The notes beneath the pieces are model-generated. The model saw nothing but the letters and a program-made list of their open reading frames with translations. It had not been told where the DNA came from and did no database searches. Shown here in pieces: positions 6,609 through 13,050 of a stretch of DNA of 13,050 nt. Within the stretch, counting starts at the first letter, position 1, and each line of letters starts with the position of its first letter. The DNA comes from an uncultured bacterium (GTDB taxonomy: Bacteria; Bacillota; Clostridia; Lachnospirales; Lachnospiraceae), in the NCBI GenBank assembly GCA_905214875.1, contig CAJMNR010000066.1, positions 1-13,050 of the forward strand, given 5' to 3'. Made by a program: the position numbers and the translations under genes.

Positions 6609-7568
6609 CTAGTTGATTCCCATAAATCCAATAAGGCACATGATTGTTGTTACAATAGAGAATACTGCAACTACTCGTACTTCACTCCATCCACATAACT
6701 CAAAGTGATGATGGATTGGTGCCATCTTAAAGATTCTCTTTCCACCGGAAATCTTAAAGTATGATACTTGAATCATTACGCTTAAGACTTCAACGAGGTA
6801 AATGATACCTACGATTAAGATGAAAATAGGCATTCTTAATACAATCGCTGTAGATGCAACAAAACCACCTAACGCTAATGAACCTGTATCCCCCATGAAC
6901 ACTCTTGCTGGGTATACATTGTATACTAAAAAGCCAAGTAAGCTTCCTGCTACAGCACATGTAATTGGTGAGATTCCTGCCTTTAATACAACAGCTACAA
7001 CTGTAAAGAATGTTGCAACTAATGTTGTTACACCGGATGCCAAGCCATCAAGTCCATCTGTAAAGTTTACACCATTTACCGTACCGATCATTACGAAGAA
7101 TACGAATGGTACAAACAAGTAAGAAAGATCTAACATCTTACCGCCGCCAAATGGAATGATTAAAGCAGTTCCGATATTTGAATATTTCATTACATAAAAT
7201 GTAAAGATCCCAGTTACGATTAACTGTCCTAACATCTTTTGCCATGCCCTTAATCCTAAGTTACGTTTCATAACTACTTTAATATAATCATCTAAGAATC
7301 CGATTAAACCAAATCCAACTGTTGTAAATAAAATTGGAATGATTTCTGGATAGTCTTTGATGTAGAAGATGGATGTAAGCACAACTGCTATAAGGATGAC
7401 TAAGCCACCCATTGTTGGTGTCCCTGATTTTTTCTGATGGGACTGTGGTCCTTCTTCACGAATGTACTGACCGAACTTTAATCTTTTTAAAAAAGGAATA
7501 AAGACTGGACATAAGCACACACTTAATACAAAAGATATGATTGCTGGAATCAAAAATTCAAAATTCAC
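6609..7568 (-). CDS. mraY: Phospho-MurNAc-pentapeptide transferase MraY
   Basis: Integral membrane enzyme that transfers phospho-MurNAc-pentapeptide from UDP to undecaprenyl phosphate, making lipid I. The 319 residues are highly hydrophobic with about ten membrane helices. Family motifs appear in order: GTPTMGGL (49-56), the Mg-binding DD of FLDDYIKV (93-94), NFTDGLDGLA (168-177), MGDTGSLALGG (225-235, Asp227) and PIHHHFE (284-290). The start is GTG at 7568 with AGGTGA about 6 bases upstream. It follows the spoVD-like PBP directly, whereas many Firmicutes have murE and/or murF between the two. Identification is secure. Confidence 0.98.
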   Translation of the reverse strand: MNFEFLIPAIISFVLSVCLCPVFIPFLKRLKFGQYIREEGPQSHQKKSGTPTMGGLVILIAVVLTSIFYIKDYPEIIPILFTTVGFGLIGFLDDYIKVVMKRNLGLRAWQKMLGQLIVTGIFTFYVMKYSNIGTALIIPFGGGKMLDLSYLFVPFVFFVMIGTVNGVNFTDGLDGLASGVTTLVATFFTVVAVVLKAGISPITCAVAGSLLGFLVYNVYPARVFMGDTGSLALGGFVASTAIVLRMPIFILIVGIIYLVEVLSVMIQVSYFKISGGKRIFKMAPIHHHFELCGWSEVRVVAVFSIVTTIMCLIGFMGIN

Positions 7569-7585
7569 TTTCTTTCACCTCATAA

Positions 7586-7614
7586 ATTATCTTATGTTTC
7601 TTGATAAAAATCAA
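7586..7614 (-). promoter_or_regulatory. Weak candidate promoter just upstream of mraY
   Basis: On the minus strand TTGATT (7614-7609) is followed by 17 bases and GATAAT (7591-7586), a fair sigma-A match. However, transcription would begin at about 7579, inside or next to the mraY ribosome binding site, leaving almost no leader. The -35 also overlaps a small inverted repeat (TTGAT and ATCAA). It may be a chance match in AT-rich DNA. Confidence 0.25.
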
Positions 7615-7638
7615 CGAAACCAATCATTTTATTATAGA

Positions 7639-9603
7639 CTATTCCAAGTAGAGAATCAAGTCGCTATTTTTGTCAACAACCTCGCCTTCCAACGGGTATT
7701 GCTCCGTTACAACATTGCCTTCCGTTGAATAATAAATTGATTCTATTCCTGCCTCTTTTGCAAGTTTCTCTACTTCTTCTTTCTTCTTGCCAATAAAGTT
7801 TGGAATCTTGATACTTCCGATATTATTTTCTTTTTTCTCGTCTTCTGTATAATCCGGTTCTATTCCCAGATATGGCAATACATTATCAAATAGTTCAGAT
7901 ACAACTGGCGCTGCAATCGTTCCGCCATAATAGAGTCCTTGTGGTTCATCAATCATAGCAATTGCTAAGACCTTTGGATCATTTGCAGGTGCGAATCCAA
8001 CAAATGACGCAATATACTTTCCGTTACCACGTGGTAGTTTTTCACTTGTCGCTGTCTTTCCACCTATGCGTAGTCCAGGAAGATATGCTCTCTTTCCTGT
8101 TCCGGTTGCAACTACTGCTTCCAGTAAATCTTTCATCGTCTGGCTTGTTTCTTCCTTAATCACATGATCGGTTGTTTTATATTGGAGTGTTTCAAATACA
8201 TCTCCATCCTTTGTGTTAACCGATACTCCAACATGTGGTGTAATCTTTGTTCCGCCATTGATTACGGCACTTACACTGGTTAAAAGCTGCATTGGCGTGA
8301 TTTGGAATCCCTGGCCAAATGATATGGTTGCAAGTTCTACGGCTTTTACGTTTTCTTTTTTATGCATGATGGAATTGGCTTCACCCGGAAGATCGACTCC
8401 CGACTTGCTAAATAACCCTAAGTTATTGAAATACTTATACATATTATCAATTCCTAAGCGTTCCCCAAGGGTCATAAATACAGGGTTGCAGGAGTTCTTG
8501 ATTCCATCGACAAATGTCTGAGAACCGTGGCCACCCTTCTTATGACAGCGAATTGTTCTGTCTTCTACCTTCTTATAACCTGGGCAGAAAAACTTGTCAT
8601 CAAGTCTTACTACGTTTTCCTCTAATGCAGCGGTTGCTGTTACTATTTTAAACGCACTACCTGGCTCATACGTATCGCTGATACAGGCATTACGCCACAT
8701 CTCATTTAGAAGCTCTGTCTTTTGTTCTTCCGAAACTGACTCTTCCATATCATAATTTAATGTATACGGATCATTTAAGTTAAATTCCGGATAATTGACC
8801 ATAGCCATTATTTCTCCGTTTTGCGGATTCATAACAATAATCTTTACACTCTTTGCCTGCTTCTGTTTATATACTTTAGAAGCAATCTGCTCTGCATATT
8901 TTTGAATATTGACATCCAGACTAGTCACAAGATCTTTCCCTGCAATTGGTTCTAATCTGTCTTCTGCAGCTCCATCTATTTCCACTCCTCGGGCAGTCGT
9001 TAACGTTAAGATATTACCGTCTACCCCTTGAAGATATTTGTCATAAGCAACTTCAAGCCCTATAATTCCTTGGTTATCACTACCTGTGAACCCAAGCACC
9101 TTACTTGCCAGGCTTTCAAATGGATAATAGCGTTTATAGTCTTCATCAACCATAACGCCGTCTAAATCATATTCTCTAATTTTATCTGCCACTGTTTTAT
9201 CAACGTTTGTCTTAATTCTTTCAATACTAGAATTCTTTTCGACACGTTTTCGAACCTTTTCCTCTGTGAGCCCTAATTCTTTGCTGAGCACTTCTATGAC
9301 TTTGGAAGGATCTGTTATTTGGCTATGTATTACACTAATTGTACATACTGGCTTATTGCTTGCCAGTTCAACTCCATTACAGTCGTAAATTACTCCACGC
9401 TCCGCCTTGATTGGACGTTCTCTTTCGTGAAGTTCAGTCGCCTTCTCTCCATAATATTCCGATTTAAAAATCATTAAATAGGACAACCTAGAGAGAAGGC
9501 CGACTATTAAGGCCATTATTATAATAATAACAATAAATATACTTCTTCTATTAAAGCTTTTATTCTTTTCCACGACTTCGTCCTTATTCCTCTTTTGGTT
9601 CAT
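7639..9603 (-). CDS. spoVD: Class B penicillin-binding protein with PASTA domain (SpoVD-like)
   Basis: Membrane-anchored D,D-transpeptidase that cross-links peptidoglycan as partner of a SEDS protein. The 654 residues comprise a basic N-terminus, one membrane helix at about 21-45, a PBP dimerisation domain at about 60-220, a transpeptidase domain at about 250-575, and a C-terminal PASTA domain at about 597-654. Active-site motifs are SAFK (Ser316, acyl-enzyme), SCN (371-373) and KTAT (516-519); the last replaces the usual KTGT. Length and the single PASTA domain match SpoVD of Bacillus, which acts in spore cortex synthesis. Second place in a PBP pair also fits. The ATG at 9603 lacks a visible ribosome binding site; a GTG at 9573 has AAGGA 7 bases upstream and would shorten the protein by 10 residues. 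A vegetative role cannot be excluded. Confidence 0.9.
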   Translation of the reverse strand: MNQKRNKDEVVEKNKSFNRRSIFIVIIIIMALIVGLLSRLSYLMIFKSEYYGEKATELHERERPIKAERGVIYDCNGVELASNKPVCTISVIHSQITDPSKVIEVLSKELGLTEEKVRKRVEKNSSIERIKTNVDKTVADKIREYDLDGVMVDEDYKRYYPFESLASKVLGFTGSDNQGIIGLEVAYDKYLQGVDGNILTLTTARGVEIDGAAEDRLEPIAGKDLVTSLDVNIQKYAEQIASKVYKQKQAKSVKIIVMNPQNGEIMAMVNYPEFNLNDPYTLNYDMEESVSEEQKTELLNEMWRNACISDTYEPGSAFKIVTATAALEENVVRLDDKFFCPGYKKVEDRTIRCHKKGGHGSQTFVDGIKNSCNPVFMTLGERLGIDNMYKYFNNLGLFSKSGVDLPGEANSIMHKKENVKAVELATISFGQGFQITPMQLLTSVSAVINGGTKITPHVGVSVNTKDGDVFETLQYKTTDHVIKEETSQTMKDLLEAVVATGTGKRAYLPGLRIGGKTATSEKLPRGNGKYIASFVGFAPANDPKVLAIAMIDEPQGLYYGGTIAAPVVSELFDNVLPYLGIEPDYTEDEKKENNIGSIKIPNFIGKKKEEVEKLAKEAGIESIYYSTEGNVVTEQYPLEGEVVDKNSDLILYLE

Positions 9604-9656
9604 TCTATTAAAAATAGGATAAGGATATGAGTGTTTATCAAATTTTCACACTTTGA

Positions 9657-11639
9657 TTATTCAGGAAGTACACTATAATCGTAATCTTCTGAATTGTAAT
9701 CGTCGTTGGCATTATCTTTTTTCGGTTTTGCTGTCGCTTTTGGAGTAGCCGTTGGTTTTGACGTACTCTCCGGCTTTGATGTGCTTTCTGGTTTTGTTGT
9801 ACTCTCTGTCTTTGTATCTGTTGTTGGATAAATGTTAAGGTATGGGAAGATTTCTTCCATGATGTCTTTTGCAAGAGAACAAGCTAATGCACTTCTACTT
9901 GCATTTTCTTCACCTTTTGGTTCATCGATTACAACATATACTACAACTTTAGGATCACTTGCAGGTGCATACCCCATAAAGGAAACAACATACTTTCCTG
10001 TATTACGAGGAGTTTTTTCTGCCGTACCAGTTTTACCTGCTACTTCATAACCTTCGATTTCAGCATCTTTTGCCGTACCAGTTGTTACTGTCTTTCTCAT
10101 ATAGTTACGAACCAACTTGGAAGTTTCCTCTGAAATTACCTGTCTTGTATACTCGCTCTTTACATTTCTCACTACGTCGCCATCTTCTGTCTGAATCTGT
10201 TTTACTACGTGAGGAGTGTAATAGTATCCACCATTGATTACGGATGAGAATGCAGAAATAACTTGTATCATAGGGACTGACATACTTTGTCCAAAACTAC
10301 TTGTTGCAAGGTCTACAGGTCCCATGTTGTCTTCATTATATACAGTACCGACTGTTTCACCAGGAAGGTCAATACCACTTTGTTTTCCTAAACTAAAATC
10401 TGTTTGATATTTTGTAAATAAAGAAACACCCATCTTGCTTGAAATCTGCATTAAGGCAGAGTTACAAGAATAAGCCAATGCTTCTTCTAATGTAATTGTT
10501 CCATGTCCCGAACGTTTCGCACATCGAATCGTTACACTATTTGCGATTTTTTCAAATCCCTTACATGTGAATTTATCATTTTTTGAAATAACTCCTTCAT
10601 CAAGGGCTGCGGCAACTGTGATTGCCTTAATTGTAGAACCTGGTTCAAACGCATCGCTGATTGTTGTATTTCGCCAAAGTTCATTTCTCGCATTTAGCAA
10701 TTCTTTATCCGACATTTTAGCAACTTCCTTCTCTGTATAAAGAGGACTTAAGTCGGTCGGATTATTATTATCGTACTGAACACTTTCTGCCATCGATAAG
10801 ATTTCCCCACTATTTGGGTCCATTACGATTACTGAAGTATTCTCACTACCAATTTTCTCGTTAAACTTATTGATATGTTTTTGTACGATTTCTTGAATAT
10901 TTACATCTAAAGTAGATACGACATTATGGCCATTGGTTGGCTGTTTTACCGTGTCTTCTACATTATTGTCTGAATTATAGTATCCATATGTTGCACCATT
11001 TGTACCATTTAACTCATCATTGTAGTATCCTTCGATACCTGAGTTACCGACATTACCTTTGAATGTAAAGCCTAATACTTTACTTGCCAATGTATTATAT
11101 GGATAAGTTCTTACATAATCATCTTCAAACCATACACCAAGAATAAAATCATTCTTCGCTTCTAACTCTTCAAACTGCTTTTTCTGTTCATAAGAGCAAC
11201 CTTTTTGATATACGACATATCTTGATGTTGATTTTTCATTTATTTTAGCTCTAACCTCTTCTTCATCTACATTAAATACTTCTTTTAATGCTCTAATCGT
11301 AGGTTCTACGTAAACCTGTTCACCATTTTTCTCTGTAAGCATGGTAACAGGATCTAATACAAGGTTATAAATCTTAACGCTCTTTGCTAAGACAGTTCCG
11401 TTACGATCTGTAATTTCTCCGCGCTTATACGGTATTAACGAATACGTATACGATTGTTGTGACAATACAGACTTCTTATAGCGTTCACCGTCTGTCGAAT
11501 TCAGGTAGAACAATCTACCTATTAATATGATAAAAAGTATTATAACAATACAAAATACAAGCAACAAACTTGCTTGCATTTTGGAGGTAAACCTTTTCTT
11601 TTTTGGTTCGTTATTTTCTCTCTTACGCACTTTATCCAC
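9657..11639 (-). CDS. Class B penicillin-binding protein, FtsI/PbpB-like, with Thr/Lys/Pro-rich tail
   Basis: Membrane-anchored septal transpeptidase, by position the division PBP (FtsI/PbpB) that follows ftsL. The 660 residues show a strongly basic N-terminus, a membrane helix at about 24-45, a PBP dimerisation domain at about 65-225, and a transpeptidase domain at about 265-600. Catalytic motifs are intact: STIK (Ser335), SCN (391-393) and KTGT (536-539). After residue 605 comes a low-complexity tail with repeated ESTxKP units, Lys/Ala/Pro residues and an acidic end; no PASTA domain is present, unlike Bacillus PbpB. The start is GTG at 11639; a GTG three codons later (11630) has a better-placed GGTGG and is equally possible. 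The gene lies 28 bases after the ftsL-like gene and 53 before the second PBP, with which it shares the same domain plan. Confidence 0.92.
   Translation of the reverse strand: MDKVRKRENNEPKKKRFTSKMQASLLLVFCIVIILFIILIGRLFYLNSTDGERYKKSVLSQQSYTYSLIPYKRGEITDRNGTVLAKSVKIYNLVLDPVTMLTEKNGEQVYVEPTIRALKEVFNVDEEEVRAKINEKSTSRYVVYQKGCSYEQKKQFEELEAKNDFILGVWFEDDYVRTYPYNTLASKVLGFTFKGNVGNSGIEGYYNDELNGTNGATYGYYNSDNNVEDTVKQPTNGHNVVSTLDVNIQEIVQKHINKFNEKIGSENTSVIVMDPNSGEILSMAESVQYDNNNPTDLSPLYTEKEVAKMSDKELLNARNELWRNTTISDAFEPGSTIKAITVAAALDEGVISKNDKFTCKGFEKIANSVTIRCAKRSGHGTITLEEALAYSCNSALMQISSKMGVSLFTKYQTDFSLGKQSGIDLPGETVGTVYNEDNMGPVDLATSSFGQSMSVPMIQVISAFSSVINGGYYYTPHVVKQIQTEDGDVVRNVKSEYTRQVISEETSKLVRNYMRKTVTTGTAKDAEIEGYEVAGKTGTAEKTPRNTGKYVVSFMGYAPASDPKVVVYVVIDEPKGEENASRSALACSLAKDIMEEIFPYLNIYPTTDTKTESTTKPESTSKPESTSKPTATPKATAKPKKDNANDDYNSEDYDYSVLPE
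9754..9807 (-). repeat. Three imperfect 18-bp tandem repeats in the first PBP gene
   Basis: Units at 9754-9771, 9772-9789 and 9790-9807 each encode a six-residue EST(T/S)KP block in the C-terminal tail of the PBP. A more degenerate fourth unit may lie at 9736-9753. The copies differ mainly at third codon positions, so the peptide repeat is better kept than the DNA. Confidence 0.8.
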
Positions 11640-11667
11640 CCACTTATTTGTTTATGCCATCTAAAGT

Positions 11668-12162
11668 TTAATTAGTTTCTCCATCTGGAATATCTGCATA
11701 TTGTTTTACATAATCTTTCTTTGCAGAATCATAGTTAATAATCTGATCATCTTGCAGATGTACCATACCTAGTTTTTCCATGGCAACTTTCTTTACGTAT
11801 TCGAGATCTACGCTTTTTGCAGAGTCAGCAATTGCTCCGTTTTCATCTTTAATTGAGATGATTTCTTTTTGTAACGACGTAATATTTTTATCTAACGCAC
11901 GAATCTGCTGTTGTGCCTGTAAATACCCAACTGCAGTATATACGGTAAATACTACTGCTACTGAGAAAAAGATAGCAGATACTTTATCAAACCCTCTATG
12001 TCTCTGTAAACGTCTTTGTTTTGCTTTTCTCTCGTTTTTTCTTCTTCGTTCGTATTCCTGACGTTGTTCCTCTCTCCTAGTATCAAAATCAGGAACAACT
12101 TCCAATTTTCTTACTGTATTTCCATCATAGTAACTTCTATGATATTTCTTTGCTGCACTCAT
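11668..12162 (-). CDS. ftsL: FtsL/DivIC-like septum formation protein
   Basis: Small bitopic divisome protein expected to pair with FtsQ/DivIB and a DivIC/FtsB partner and to activate FtsW and the division PBP. The start chosen is ATG at 12162 (MSAAKKYHRSYYDG, 164 residues), because AGGGTGA lies directly upstream at the right distance. The ATG six codons earlier (12180) has no ribosome binding site. The protein has a long, very basic cytoplasmic segment (about 1-58), a membrane helix at about 61-81, a coiled-coil stretch at about 82-112, and a C-terminal EYVKKVAMEKLGMVHL motif typical of the FtsL/FtsB/DivIC families. Sequence conservation in these families is low, so the FtsL name rests mainly on its place between rsmH and the first PBP gene. 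The cytoplasmic tail seems longer than in E. coli FtsL. Confidence 0.82.
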   Translation of the reverse strand: MSAAKKYHRSYYDGNTVRKLEVVPDFDTRREEQRQEYERRRKNERKAKQRRLQRHRGFDKVSAIFFSVAVVFTVYTAVGYLQAQQQIRALDKNITSLQKEIISIKDENGAIADSAKSVDLEYVKKVAMEKLGMVHLQDDQIINYDSAKKDYVKQYADIPDGETN

Positions 12163-12168
12163 ATTTCT

Positions 12169-12174
12169 CACCCT
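12169..12174 (-). promoter_or_regulatory. Ribosome binding site deciding the ftsL start
   Basis: AGGGTG on the minus strand ends 6 bases before the ATG at 12162-12160. It lies inside the longer reading that begins at 12180, which argues for the shorter protein. Confidence 0.7.
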
Positions 12175-12235
12175 TTTCATTTAAAAATAAAATTCACAAC
12201 CCTAACATAACTAGTCCCAGTAATCGTTAAAACAG

Positions 12236-13050
12236 TTATACACGTTCAAATACTCTAAGTTTAGCGCTCTTTGAACGAGAGTTTTCTTCAAGTTCTTCTT
12301 CTGAAGGTAAAATCGGTTTCCTAGAAATCACTTTCCCTAATGATTTCTTTCCACAAACGCAGACTGGAAACGATGGTGGACATACACAAGGATTTTCGCA
12401 TTCTCTAAAGATTGTCTTAACAATTCTGTCTTCTAGCGAATGGAAGGTGATAATGCATATTCTTCCTCCTGGATTTAGCAACTCAACCATTTCCCTTAAC
12501 GTATTTTTAAGTACGTCTAATTCCTTGTTCAGTTCTATTCTAATAGCTTGAAATGTCTTTTTAGCTGGGTGTCCGGTATTCATGCGAATTTTGGCTGGTA
12601 TTGCTGCCTTAATCGCCTCAATCAATTCAAATGTCGTCTCAATTGGCTTTTCTTCGCGCATACGGACAATATGCTTGGCAATATTTTTTGCGAACTTATC
12701 TTCTCCGTAATCCCTGATAATACGATATAAATCGTACTCACTGTAGTCATTTACAATATCTCTTGCTGTCATGTCATTACGGTTATCCATTCTCATATCT
12801 AAAGGGGCATCTTCTCGGTAAGTAAATCCTCTTTCTGCCGTATCTAACTGATAAGAAGAAACTCCAAGGTCAAGCACAATGCCGTCAACCTTTTCAATTC
12901 CTAAATCATTTAATACTTGTTTCATATTGCAATAATTGCTTCTTACAATAGTCACAATATCTCCAAACTCTTTCAGTCTTTCGGAACTTGCCTTAATTGC
13001 ATCTTCATCTTGATCTATACCAATAAATCTGGCACCTTTTTCTAGTTTTT
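12236..13050 (-). CDS. rsmH: 16S rRNA (cytosine-1402-N4)-methyltransferase RsmH (MraW), 5' end outside window
   Basis: SAM-dependent enzyme that methylates N4 of C1402 in the 16S rRNA decoding site; the first or second gene of many dcw clusters. The visible 270 residues are open to the window edge. The reading frame continues upstream of an internal GTG at 12955 with the family-like GARFIGIDQDEDAI, so that GTG is not the start. About 40 N-terminal residues, including the first SAM-binding glycine motif, are missing. Recognisable segments are VDGIVLDLGVSSYQLD, GFTYREDAPLDMRMD, the TFQAIRIELNKEL region, ITFHSLEDRIVKTIF and the C-terminal SRSKSAKLRVFER. A Cys-rich stretch (CENPCVCPPSFPVCVCGKK) lies before the C-terminus. 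It ends 73 bases before the ftsL-like gene. mraZ would be expected further upstream, outside the window. Confidence 0.97.
   Translation of the reverse strand, partial: KLEKGARFIGIDQDEDAIKASSERLKEFGDIVTIVRSNYCNMKQVLNDLGIEKVDGIVLDLGVSSYQLDTAERGFTYREDAPLDMRMDNRNDMTARDIVNDYSEYDLYRIIRDYGEDKFAKNIAKHIVRMREEKPIETTFELIEAIKAAIPAKIRMNTGHPAKKTFQAIRIELNKELDVLKNTLREMVELLNPGGRICIITFHSLEDRIVKTIFRECENPCVCPPSFPVCVCGKKSLGKVISRKPILPSEEELEENSRSKSAKLRVFERV

Noticed and set aside
9604..9656. AGTGT/ACACT inverted repeat between the two PBP genes
   Set aside because: Only five pairs with a 13-base loop and no T run; too weak to call a terminator or regulatory element.
9638..9874. Minus-strand frame of 78 codons rich in Gln and Arg
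   Set aside because: It is an out-of-frame reading of the repetitive tail of the first PBP; the repeats themselves keep the frame open.
12380..12412. Cys-rich segment of RsmH as a zinc-binding insertion
   Set aside because: Cys residues before the C-terminus occur in many Firmicute RsmH proteins as far as I know; nothing here shows metal binding or an inserted domain.
1..13050. Mobile element, CRISPR array, prophage or defence system
   Set aside because: All sizeable genes are core dcw functions on one strand with short gaps; no transposase, integrase, spaced repeats or terminal repeats were seen.

Overview
The window is a compact block of cell-wall and division (dcw) genes, all read on the minus strand, from an AT-rich Firmicute. 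The gene order, a SpoVD-type penicillin-binding protein with one PASTA domain, strong AGGAGG-type ribosome binding sites and frequent TTG/GTG starts point to a spore-forming Clostridia member, most likely Lachnospiraceae. The family placement is inference, because no rRNA or species marker is present.

In transcription order (right to left): rsmH (mraW, 5' end outside the window), an ftsL/divIC-like gene, a class B PBP with a TKPEST-repeat tail, a second class B PBP with a C-terminal PASTA domain (spoVD-like), mraY, murD, ftsW/spoVE, murA, ftsQ/divIB and ftsZ. Gaps between genes are 28 to 87 bases up to ftsQ, which suggests one long operon. A 229-base gap before ftsZ holds a good sigma-A promoter (TTGATT, 17 bases, TATTAT), a leader of about 130 bases and a strong RBS before a TTG start. 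A hairpin terminator with a T tract closes the operon 27 bases after ftsZ.

The genes form one process. MurA starts UDP-MurNAc synthesis, MurD adds D-Glu, and MraY moves the UDP-MurNAc-pentapeptide precursor onto the lipid carrier. FtsW/SpoVE with the two class B PBPs polymerises and cross-links septal or spore peptidoglycan. FtsL and FtsQ scaffold that machine and FtsZ positions it. Between spoVD and ftsZ, the usual cluster members murE, murF, murG, murB, murC and ftsA are absent; murA sits where murG/murB are common.

The left 300 bases hold no convincing complete gene. On the minus strand they look like the control region of the next gene downstream. There are two Spo0A-box-like sites exactly 10 bases apart, a 7-bp inverted repeat beside a G-run RBS and a two-codon ORF, and a possible start codon whose frame stays open to the edge. 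In many Clostridia the gene after ftsZ is spoIIGA, so a Spo0A-controlled promoter is a reasonable but unproven reading. I see no mobile element, CRISPR array, tRNA or rRNA, and no clearly novel system; the interesting points are regulatory details and cluster composition.
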